A DNA stretch of 64,000 nt from Dehalococcoidia bacterium (GTDB lineage Bacteria; Chloroflexota; Dehalococcoidia; SZUA-161), in the NCBI GenBank assembly GCA_030619685.1, contig JAUXAX010000003.1, positions 1 through 64,000 on the forward strand, in the 5' to 3' direction. Below the pieces are notes generated by a model that did no database searches, was not told where the DNA came from, and saw nothing but the letters and a program-made list of their open reading frames with translations. Each line of letters starts with the position of its first letter. Position 1 is the first letter of the stretch. Made by a program: the position numbers and the translations under genes. Shown here piece by piece: positions 57,671-64,000 of the stretch.

Positions 57671-58091
57671 TCTCCTCCACATCAGCCGGAGCAGCAGGCC
57701 GCAATCCGTAGTAGCGATCCTCTTCGATAATGCGTTTCAGCTTGGGTATAGAGAGGTCTCTGGGGCCGCTGGTGTCACTCAACCGCTGCTGCAGTTCTTC
57801 TTGTATCTGCTCCAGGGCGAGAGGCTCGTTGCCGTTAGCGAGAAGGAGGCGAAAGATCATCTCTAGCAAGGGCATGCTGGGAGTGACAAATCCTTCCCAT
57901 TTGGAGCAGCACTGCCTTAAGGTGTTCAATAGAGCAGTTTCTGACTTTGGTATTTTCCTCTTCAGAGACGAGGGGCACAAGCGGCTTGTGGCGAGTAGTG
58001 TGAAGGAACGCTCCTGCTCCTGATACCAGTTCATATCTATAAAATAGCTACACTGTGCCTCGCCGTTGTCCGTATCGTTCTCCATTGTCAT
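57576..58091 (-). CDS. Hypothetical protein, winged-helix-like
   Basis: The 171-residue protein is not recognised. A helical middle part (LLEMIFRLLLANGNEPLALE, then QIQEELQQRLSDTSGPRDLS and IPKLKRIIEEDRYYGLR) looks like a winged-helix domain, with an unstructured Ser/Thr/His-rich tail. The start overlaps the DUF362 gene by 44 bases and the tail overlaps acyP on the other strand. ATG 58085, two codons later, is equally possible. Confidence 0.55.
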   Translation of the reverse strand: MTMENDTDNGEAQCSYFIDMNWYQEQERSFTLLATSRLCPSSLKRKIPKSETALLNTLRQCCSKWEGFVTPSMPLLEMIFRLLLANGNEPLALEQIQEELQQRLSDTSGPRDLSIPKLKRIIEEDRYYGLRPAAPADVEETNTSPQNHQSAHGTATTSHPPTSLQPGEGQY

Positions 58092-58827
58092 TAAGTGACC
58101 TCCCCTTTTCAGCTTTGGCTTCTTCGATCAGGCGAAGATATTCTGTCACCACTCCCGCGGCCTGACAAGCCTCGTAGTCCACCTCATAGGGCGGGCCGAC
58201 AAAGACCTTGCCGCAGTCCTCGATCTCTCCCTGGAGAGGATCATCGGCGCTGGTCAGCTTCTTGCGACCGTCGACTATCCCCAGGTCGAAGGGCAGGGTG
58301 AAGTAGAGATCGGTGGTAATATTGTCGATATGCGTGTGCCGCTCGAACCCGTTTATGGCCTTTAGCTCGTGCTGATACCTGGCAGCGGGGAGCAACCCCA
58401 GAAGGTTCTTAATGCTAAAATAACCGTTACCCGCTACTACCTTGAACGGGGCAACGGTTATCAGAAAATCGCAGGACAATATTACATTGGGCACCCAGAA
58501 TGTGGAGATGGCGCGGGGTCTGGGGAGAGGGTTTTCTACTGCCACAGGGACGCATTGGTCGACATCGAGCAGCATCGTATAGGGGAAATCATAGCCCAGC
58601 TCTCTGTAAATCGAATGCATCGTTTCAGGCCCTGAGCTTCTCTCGAGGAGCAGGATGTCAGCACCGCTGACCCTCTTGATGCCGGCGATAACCGCCCCCA
58701 GAGTCTCACTGCTGGTGGTTACCGGGTGAGGCCGGGAGCAGCAGGCACTGGGCTTGATCAGAACGCGACGGGCGAATGCTATCTCCCGCGGTGGTTCGAA
58801 AACGAAATCGGCTGCCTCGAAGATCAT
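58048..58827 (-). CDS. DUF362-family protein
   Basis: The 259-residue protein matches DUF362: VLIKPSACCSRPHPVTTSSE, GADILLLERSSGPETMHSIY, NVILSCDFLITVAPFKV and SIKNLLGLLPAARYQHELKA. Bacterial DUF362 proteins often accompany iron-sulfur domains, which are lacking here. The role is unknown. It overlaps mobB by 4 bases, so it may be linked with molybdenum-cofactor metabolism. Confidence 0.75.
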   Translation of the reverse strand: MIFEAADFVFEPPREIAFARRVLIKPSACCSRPHPVTTSSETLGAVIAGIKRVSGADILLLERSSGPETMHSIYRELGYDFPYTMLLDVDQCVPVAVENPLPRPRAISTFWVPNVILSCDFLITVAPFKVVAGNGYFSIKNLLGLLPAARYQHELKAINGFERHTHIDNITTDLYFTLPFDLGIVDGRKKLTSADDPLQGEIEDCGKVFVGPPYEVDYEACQAAGVVTEYLRLIEEAKAEKGRSLNDNGERYGQRRGTV

Positions 58828-59480
58828 TCTCTGGCTTTCCTTCTGACCGATAAGTCAATGCTTATGGCCTGTGGGATTCTTTTCAGCGATGAGATCATGC
58901 CAAACAGTGTGTTGCTGAACAAACGTTGGACAAAGTCGTTGAGCGGAACCGGCTCCCCGTTGACAAAGAGGGAAACCACCTCTTTCTCCTCCTTGTTGAG
59001 GTACCTCTTCTCGATTAGATCAACCAGCCCCGGGGCATCATCCGGGGCATATTGAGGTATATTCCACTCCAGTTGTTCGTCGGTAACAACGGCGAGAAGC
59101 TCCTCCCGCTCGCACATCAGGTCTGTTGCCAGTTCCTTGCGGTGAACCTCGATCTTGACTGCTTTGTCCTGCTTGAATCCCTCGGCGAGGATGATATCGA
59201 AATCCGAGCCGATGAATCGGGATAGCTCAGCCAGGGAAGAATCATGGTCTACCTTCCTGATCAGGGCAAACTTCTGGGGTGAGCTGATAACAACGGCATC
59301 GCTTCCTGCCTGGGCGTGTAGCCAGGAGTCTTTTCCCGGCTGATCCAGGTCGAAGCCATGGGCGCTGTGCTTGACAGTGGCTACCCGGTAGCCTCGATTC
59401 TTGAGCTCAGCCACCAACCTCTCCATAACAAGGGTCTTCCCGACCCCCTTTACACCAACAACACACACAATAGGAACCAT
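58824..59480 (-). CDS. mobB: Molybdopterin-guanine dinucleotide biosynthesis adapter protein
   Basis: MobB is a GTP-binding helper of MobA in making MGD, needed for the bis-MGD of formate dehydrogenase. P-loop GVKGVGKTLVMERL lies at residues 9-22 and the conserved KHSAHGFDLDQPGKDSW near 37. After about residue 145 there is an extra C-terminal domain (VSLFVNGEPVPLNDFVQRLF) found in longer MobB forms. The gene lies 27 bases after moeA. Confidence 0.9.
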   Translation of the reverse strand: MVPIVCVVGVKGVGKTLVMERLVAELKNRGYRVATVKHSAHGFDLDQPGKDSWLHAQAGSDAVVISSPQKFALIRKVDHDSSLAELSRFIGSDFDIILAEGFKQDKAVKIEVHRKELATDLMCEREELLAVVTDEQLEWNIPQYAPDDAPGLVDLIEKRYLNKEEKEVVSLFVNGEPVPLNDFVQRLFSNTLFGMISSLKRIPQAISIDLSVRRKARE

Positions 59481-59507
59481 CTTTGGCTCTCCTGCTTGTT
59501 TCTTTGA

Positions 59508-60761
59508 TTATATCTCCTCGTTCCAATCCAGCATCTGCACCAGGACATCGTCGCCCACATCGACCTCAGCCACATCTTCGGGAACAATCATGAGCCCGTT
59601 GGCTTGTACCATAGAGGTGAGGACCCCCGAGCCCTGAGGCCCCACGAGGCGGGCGAAGTATTGGCCATCTTGCTTGCGCACCCTCACCCGGGCGAAAATG
59701 CGGCGACCATCCGTATTCTTCACCTGGCTTTCGCTCTTGGCATGGATAGTAGGCTTGTCAAGATTCTTTCTTCCCAGCATCTTGAGGATGGCTGGTCGGG
59801 CGAACTGCTCAAAGGCGATCATAGAGCTTACCGGATTCCCGGGGAGCCCCAGGTGGGGGATCATGCTCTTACCCAGTCGCAGTACCCCGAAGGCTAGTGG
59901 CTTGCCTGGCTTCATGCGTACTGTCCAGAATGTCACCTCTCCCTGCTTGGCCAGGACATCCTTGACTATGTCGTAATCCCCTACAGATACCCCTGCCGAG
60001 GTGATGAGCAGGTCAGCATCTCGGGCTTGTTTTATCTTGTCCTCCAGCGCCTGGACGTTGTCACGGGCGATGCCCAGTATCTTAGGCGTGCCGCCGTAGC
60101 GGGTAACCTGGGCGGCGAGGCTATAGGTGTTGCTACTATAGATCTTGCCCAGTGGCAGGGGCTTGCCTACGTCCACAAGCTCATCCCCTGTTGCCAGAAT
60201 CGCCACTAGAGGACGCCGAATAACGGGAACTACCTCACGCCCCAGCGAGGCGAGAACGCCTATCTCTTGAGAGCGAAGTAATGTTCCTTTCTTCACAACC
60301 AGGCTGCCGCTGGAGATATCTTCCCCCGCTAGTCTTATGTTCAGCCCCTCTTCTACCCCGCGCAGAACCCCGATCTCCGTCAGAGGTTGATTCTGTGCCT
60401 TACGTATCTCTTCATCGGTATCCTCAAACCGGACCACGGCGTCGGCACCTTTGGGTATGGGGGCGCCGGTCATGATTCGGATGGCGGTGCCGGATTCAAC
60501 CTCCTCTTTCGTCAGATACCCTGCAGCTACCTCCCCGATGACGCGAAGAATCCTAGGGGAGGAACGGGTAGCTCCCACGGTGCTCTGAGCCTGCACTGCA
60601 TAGCCGTCCATAGCTGAATTGTCCATCGGAGGGATGTCGATAGTGGAGTGTATATCCTCTGCCAAAACCCGCCCCAGGCTCTCAAGGATCAACTCATCTT
60701 CTGCTTCGAGCACATCAAAGTAGCTCAGCACTTTCTCCAGAGCTTCCTCAACAGAGATCAT
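59508..60761 (-). CDS. moeA: Molybdopterin molybdenumtransferase
   Basis: MoeA inserts molybdate (or tungstate) into adenylylated molybdopterin. The 417-residue protein has DIPPMDNSAMDGYAVQA near residue 42, RIMTGAPIPKGADAVVRFED, LATGDELVDVGKPLPLGKIY, SNTYSLAAQVTRYG, TSAGVSVGDYDIVKDVL and GLPGNPVSSMIAFEQFARP, with the C-terminal beta domain. It is flanked by mobB and, beyond the hydrolase gene, mobA, so most late cofactor steps are together. Confidence 0.94.
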   Translation of the reverse strand: MISVEEALEKVLSYFDVLEAEDELILESLGRVLAEDIHSTIDIPPMDNSAMDGYAVQAQSTVGATRSSPRILRVIGEVAAGYLTKEEVESGTAIRIMTGAPIPKGADAVVRFEDTDEEIRKAQNQPLTEIGVLRGVEEGLNIRLAGEDISSGSLVVKKGTLLRSQEIGVLASLGREVVPVIRRPLVAILATGDELVDVGKPLPLGKIYSSNTYSLAAQVTRYGGTPKILGIARDNVQALEDKIKQARDADLLITSAGVSVGDYDIVKDVLAKQGEVTFWTVRMKPGKPLAFGVLRLGKSMIPHLGLPGNPVSSMIAFEQFARPAILKMLGRKNLDKPTIHAKSESQVKNTDGRRIFARVRVRKQDGQYFARLVGPQGSGVLTSMVQANGLMIVPEDVAEVDVGDDVLVQMLDWNEEI

Positions 60762-60795
60762 CTCTTAGCCTTCCTCGGTGTCATCTAGTGGTTGA

Positions 60796-61692
60796 CTATT
60801 TCAATGCCTGGTCAAAGAAAGCAGCGACCCTGGCGATATATTCCTCAGGTCGGGCTCTGTAGGAGCTTACATGCCTTGCCTCGGGCACTACCCAGAGTTT
60901 GTTCCCGGGGTTTTCGTTGGAGTGGTATAACCTCAGTGCACTCTCAACTGGAACCGTATCATCGAACTCACCGTGGATGAAGAAGATCGGGCGGGGAGCG
61001 ATCTTACTTACCGTTGTGAGCGGTTTGACCTCATCAAAGTCGACTCTATAGGCTGCTTTAGCTATGCTGAGTAAGATAGGAATAAGGAATCCAGGCATAT
61101 GGCGACGCCTGACCATCTGTCTTTGTATTAGGTCCATTGGATCAGCCCAACAACTATCGGTCACCACTGTTGCAAGCTCTTTATCTTCGGCAGCTGCCAG
61201 CAGCGAAGCGGCTGCGCCCAGCGAGAAGCCAAGGAGCCCGATATGTTGGGGTGGGATGCCTCGTCCCTTAGCGTAGGCAATGGCGCCTTGTACATCTCTT
61301 CTCTCGTAATAACCTGCTGACATTCTGCCCTCTCCCGATTCCCCATGACCGCGCAGGTCGAACGTGAGGACATTGTAGCCGTGTCCTACCAATCCTTTGG
61401 CGATTTCCAGCATCCCGATTGTGGGATCGGCGCGGTGATATTCACCGCCGTGAGCCATGATAATGCAGGGGTCGCTCTTTTTTGCCTTAATATACCAGCC
61501 GCGCAGCATCAGCCCATCGCCCGCTGCGGGAAACGAGACCTCCTCGTACTTCAATCCCAGGTTGGACGGGTTGTCCTCAATCCTTACCCGCTTTGCTTTG
61601 GTAAGTGAGTGAAATAGGTAGCTTGAGATGCCCACGACAACCAAAGGCGCTACCACAGCTGAAGCGAGTCCCAGTTTGAACCATCGGTTCAT
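60796..61692 (-). CDS. Alpha/beta hydrolase with N-terminal membrane anchor
   Basis: The 298-residue protein has one N-terminal hydrophobic helix (ASAVVAPLVVVGISSYLF) and a serine hydrolase domain with CIIMAHGGEYHR, GHGESGEGR, the nucleophile elbow GLLGFSLGAAASLL (Ser near residue 148), FIHGEFDDTVPVE with the Asp, and the His in PEARHVSSY. It resembles BEM46/YqkD-type esterases. Substrate unknown. It sits between moeA and mobA on the same strand without an evident link. Confidence 0.85.
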   Translation of the reverse strand: MNRWFKLGLASAVVAPLVVVGISSYLFHSLTKAKRVRIEDNPSNLGLKYEEVSFPAAGDGLMLRGWYIKAKKSDPCIIMAHGGEYHRADPTIGMLEIAKGLVGHGYNVLTFDLRGHGESGEGRMSAGYYERRDVQGAIAYAKGRGIPPQHIGLLGFSLGAAASLLAAAEDKELATVVTDSCWADPMDLIQRQMVRRRHMPGFLIPILLSIAKAAYRVDFDEVKPLTTVSKIAPRPIFFIHGEFDDTVPVESALRLYHSNENPGNKLWVVPEARHVSSYRARPEEYIARVAAFFDQALK

Positions 61693-61704
61693 TCCCGCTG
61701 CTTC

Positions 61705-62343
61705 CTAATCATTCTTAATGCCCGTGCCCAGCACAGTTCCTTGGGTATTTTCTTGCGATGCCAGACTCCGTGCCCTCTCCAAATCGGCGTGCGTATTGAC
61801 ATTGAAAAAGCTCAAATGCTCGGGGTCGAGTCTATCTATCTCGTTTTCGTCGACATACCTTACTCTCAGTGAATCGAGGAGGTCTGTGATCTTGAGATTC
61901 CCTTCCTTAATCAGCCTTTCCATTAGGGGCAGGCAGTCCTTGGTGTAGAGTGCATGAAGCGGCTCCTTAAAGTCACCTATTCTGGGTATGACGACATCGA
62001 AATCAGGGGATAGCTCGATCATGTAACGCAACAGGTCCAGGTTGAGAAAGGGCATGTCGCAGGCCACTGCCAGGTTTTGAAAGCTAGTCGAGTACACCAG
62101 GCCAGTATAGATGCCTCCCAGGGAGCCTTTTCCCGGGTAAAGGTCGACCACTGTCTTAGCTTCGGCATATGAGGAGAAAGATGACTTCGATTGTCTTTTT
62201 GAAATCACAATCAGGATTTCAGAGCTGAGTAGGCTCACATGACCGATGGTTCGTTCCATCAGGCTCTTCCCGGCAACCATCTCTGTGTGCTTTTCCTTAC
62301 CCAAGCGAGAGCTGCGGCCACCGGCAAGGACAATCGATGTCAT
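61705..62343 (-). CDS. mobA: Molybdenum cofactor guanylyltransferase
   Basis: MobA adds GMP to molybdopterin. The 212-residue protein starts MTSIVLAGGRSSRLGKEKHT (nucleotide-binding GGxSxRxGxxK), has YPGKGSLGGIYTGLVYST and AVACDMPFLNLDLLRYMIEL, and ends with FFNVNTHADLERA. ATG 62343 gives the standard N-terminus; the frame runs back to 62400 with unrelated residues. Together with MobB and MoeA it serves the formate dehydrogenase. Confidence 0.92.
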   Translation of the reverse strand: MTSIVLAGGRSSRLGKEKHTEMVAGKSLMERTIGHVSLLSSEILIVISKRQSKSSFSSYAEAKTVVDLYPGKGSLGGIYTGLVYSTSFQNLAVACDMPFLNLDLLRYMIELSPDFDVVIPRIGDFKEPLHALYTKDCLPLMERLIKEGNLKITDLLDSLRVRYVDENEIDRLDPEHLSFFNVNTHADLERARSLASQENTQGTVLGTGIKND

Positions 62344-62767
62344 GTTCAAGGTGAAGGTGCCTGTTCCTCTTATCCTCTTATTATCCTCAGCTCTACACAA
62401 CTATTGTATCACCTCAGTCAACGAAATGTAAGGCTTGACAGCCAAAAAAGTGGTATGGAAGCAGGGAGCAGCGGGACCACATAAAAACGCACTGAATAGT
62501 TGCGCATGAACCGTACTTAAGCACCAAATCCGAACCACTATCAGCAAGCGTGGCGTTGCCACTCCTGTGGCAACGAATCCTTCGTCGCGACAGGAGTCAC
62601 GACGCTTCCGGGCATTATGCTATCTGATTGCTGAATGCTGTTAGCGGTACGCTGAAATTTGAATTTGTTTGGTGCTTAGGCTTCGTCGTGAGCTCAGCCG
62701 AACGGAATTGGTATTTAGAATCTCCCTCGTATGTAGCAAGGATATGGCTAGGTGATGGGCGGTTTGG
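62344..62767. other. Intergenic region with palindromic repeat
   Basis: About 420 bases without a gene. It contains the second copy of the double hairpin (62549-62607) and AT-rich flanks that share short phrases (TTCGGATTT, GTGCTT) with the flank of copy 1. Confidence 0.55.
62549..62607. repeat. Double-hairpin palindromic repeat, copy 2 (inverted)
   Basis: CGTTGCCAC-TCCT-GTGGCAACG (62554-62575) is perfect; GTCGCGAC-AGGA-GTCACGAC (62584-62603) has one mismatch. The hairpin order is reversed compared with 49001-49055, so the unit is inverted. Confidence 0.75.
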
Positions 62768-63418
62768 CTACTCCCTTTGCCAGCCGCCTTCCCCGATGAG
62801 AGGGACAAAGCGGCAGGGGCCCAGGTTGGTGCTCACCAACCCGCTCTTGCGCTTGACCACTTTTATCAGGTCCTGCTCAAATGGTGAGCCGACGGGGACT
62901 ACCAGGCGACCTCCTACGTCCAGTTGGTCCAGCAGTTCTTGGGGCACATTGGGCGCACCGGCGGTGACTATTATGGCATCGTAAGGTGCTTCCCCCCGCC
63001 AGCCCAGGGTCTCCTCAGTGAGATGGACCTCCACGTTTTTGATTCCCAACAGGGCCAGAACATCCCTTGCCCCTTCGGCCAGTTTCTCATGCCGTTCCAC
63101 AGAGACTACCCACCGCGCTAGCTCAGCGAGGATGGCTGCCTGGTAGCCGCTGCCGGTCCCGACCTCCAGCACCTTCTCGGTGTCTTTGAGGTCCAGTGCC
63201 TCGGTCATAACGCCAACGATTAACGGCTGGGAGATCGTCTGTCCCATGTCGATGGGCAGGGGTATATTCTCGTAGGCCAGATGCTGGCTTGAGGGGGGCA
63301 CGAACAGCTCGCGGGGAACACGGCCTATTACCTCGAGCACCTTCTCGTCCCCGATCTCGTGAGCCAGTTGCCGCATCAGCCTTGCCCGAGCAGACGGCAT
63401 ATCCATGGCTACCACCAA
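62768..63418 (-). CDS. pcm: Protein-L-isoaspartate O-methyltransferase
   Basis: Pcm methylates isoaspartyl residues to start their repair. The 216 residues show the family order: VIGRVPRELFVPPSSQHLAY, PIDMGQTISQPLIVGVMTEA, VLEVGTGSGYQAAILAELA (SAM site), YDAIIVTAGAPNVPQELLDQ and GGRLVVPVGSPFEQDLIKV. It may begin at GTG/ATG 63418 or a few codons later (MDMPSARARL). It stands alone, reading away from gatB. Confidence 0.93.
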   Translation of the reverse strand: MVVAMDMPSARARLMRQLAHEIGDEKVLEVIGRVPRELFVPPSSQHLAYENIPLPIDMGQTISQPLIVGVMTEALDLKDTEKVLEVGTGSGYQAAILAELARWVVSVERHEKLAEGARDVLALLGIKNVEVHLTEETLGWRGEAPYDAIIVTAGAPNVPQELLDQLDVGGRLVVPVGSPFEQDLIKVVKRKSGLVSTNLGPCRFVPLIGEGGWQRE

Positions 63419-63744
63419 CGAGGAAACCCCTTCGTGAGTTTCCTATGCTCCTTGCTATTTTCCTCAGAATATACCATAGACTGCGTGGGCAGTCTATGGA
63501 TAAAGGGATGCTATTTCGTTGACGCATCTCGTAGCTGACGCTAGTCCTGGTCAGGTTCGTAGGGTGGGTGTAGCACAGCGAAACCCACCATTACCCCTTA
63601 CATTGAGGGCAGTGGCTTGCGTTTCACTCCACCCACTCAAATCTCACTGGGAAGCCTACGCCGCAGAATCAGGAGCACTCGCCCCCCTTGCCACTACTGG
63701 CTGACGCTGATATACTACCAAGAAGTGCGCTAGGTAATAGGCAG
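63419..63744. repeat. Intergenic hairpins and repeat between pcm and gatB
   Basis: CCATAGACTGC-GTGG-GCAGTCTATGG (63474-63499) is a perfect 11-bp hairpin. AGGAAAC..GTTTCCT (63421-63443) is a second one. 63559-63590 is the relative of the repeat at 9174. No gene is supported. Confidence 0.6.
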
Positions 63745-64000
63745 ATGGAGTACGAAACTATCATCGGGCTGGAGGTGCATGCCCAGCTCCTGACCAAGAG
63801 CAAGATGTTCTGTAGTTGCAGCGCTGATTATGCGAGTGCCCCCCCCAATACACATGTCTGTCCCGTGTGTCTGGGCATGCCCGGCGTATTGCCCACTATC
63901 AACCGCCAGGCAATTGACTATGCGATCATGACCGCCCTGGCGCTGAACTGCACTATCTCTGAGTCCACCAGGTTCGACCGCAAGAACTATCCCTACCCGG
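63745..64000 (+). CDS. gatB: Aspartyl/glutamyl-tRNA amidotransferase subunit B (3' end outside window)
   Basis: The first 85 residues start [20 protein letters not shown], contain [21 protein letters not shown] (zinc Cys pairs) and end FDRKNYPYP, the exact N-terminus of GatB. With GatA and GatC it amidates mischarged Asp-tRNA(Asn) or Glu-tRNA(Gln). GGCAG precedes ATG 63745. The gene continues beyond the right edge. Confidence 0.95.
   Translation, partial: MEYETIIGLEVHAQLLTKSKMFCSCSADYASAPPNTHVCPVCLGMPGVLPTINRQAIDYAIMTALALNCTISESTRFDRKNYPYP

Noticed and set aside
1..64000. CRISPR array, rRNA operon or complete insertion sequence
   Set aside because: No regularly spaced repeats, no rRNA-like stretch and no intact DDE or HUH transposase were seen on either strand.

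Overview
The window looks like a chromosome segment from a bacterium of the class Dehalococcoidia (Chloroflexota) or a close relative. This is inferred from the gene set: corrinoid salvage genes, a membrane-bound formate dehydrogenase with its full maturation kit, a selenocysteine system, a fused aroK-aroB gene and small Dehalococcoidia-type genes. No rRNA is present to confirm it.

Layout: (1) 1-4.9 kb, a + strand corrinoid operon: cobT (cut by the left edge), cobS, cobU, a DUF71 ATP-binding protein, btuC, btuD. (2) 5.6-17.3 kb, a mostly - strand block that makes a selenium-dependent, Tat-exported formate dehydrogenase: tRNA-Sec, selB, selA, tatC, two tatA genes, fdhD, fdhE, fdoI, fdoH and fdoG. 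fdoG runs through an in-frame TGA (16690-16692) read as selenocysteine, so without recoding it looks like two separate genes. Its leader holds a terminator that competes with an alternative stem. (3) 17.6-18.6 kb, a nitronate monooxygenase-like gene.

(4) 19.1-40.6 kb, a 21.5 kb integrated element that splits comM at codon 35. Its boundaries can be set to a shared GGA. At the left are two copies of a 33-base att arm, 511 bases apart, consistent with two tandem insertions, the first now almost deleted. The left part carries a sigma-factor-like protein, a DUF5659 protein, a primase-polymerase/SF3 helicase, a DUF5681 (terminase-small-like) protein and an excisionase-like HTH protein. This is a satellite- or IME-like core without structural genes. 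The right part is a patchwork of cargo genes, many for envelope or secreted proteins. Six of these genes begin 12-26 bases after copies of the same 19-base motif, and three intergenic regions share a 36-base promoter/operator repeat, one of them in front of a marR gene. The cargo includes a hidden SelW-like selenoprotein (36030-36248, Sec at TGA 36060-36062), which uses nearly the same SECIS hairpin as fdoG. An excisionase-like gene and a large serine recombinase close the element. The last 26 codons of the recombinase are host comM DNA.

(5) 40.6-64 kb is ordinary chromosome: the 3' part of comM, mscS, otsB/otsA (overlapping tail to tail), alaS, ruvX, aroE, aroC, a TIM-barrel gene, aroKB, a ctaB-like prenyltransferase, tgt, a PflA-like radical SAM gene, acyP, the molybdenum-cofactor genes mobB, moeA and mobA (which serve the bis-MGD formate dehydrogenase), a hydrolase, pcm and the start of gatB.

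Functional links: Sec synthesis and insertion (selA, selB, selC) serves both fdoG and the element-borne selW. MobA, MobB, MoeA, FdhD, FdhE and Tat proteins complete the formate dehydrogenase. selD, the moa genes and btuF are not in the window.
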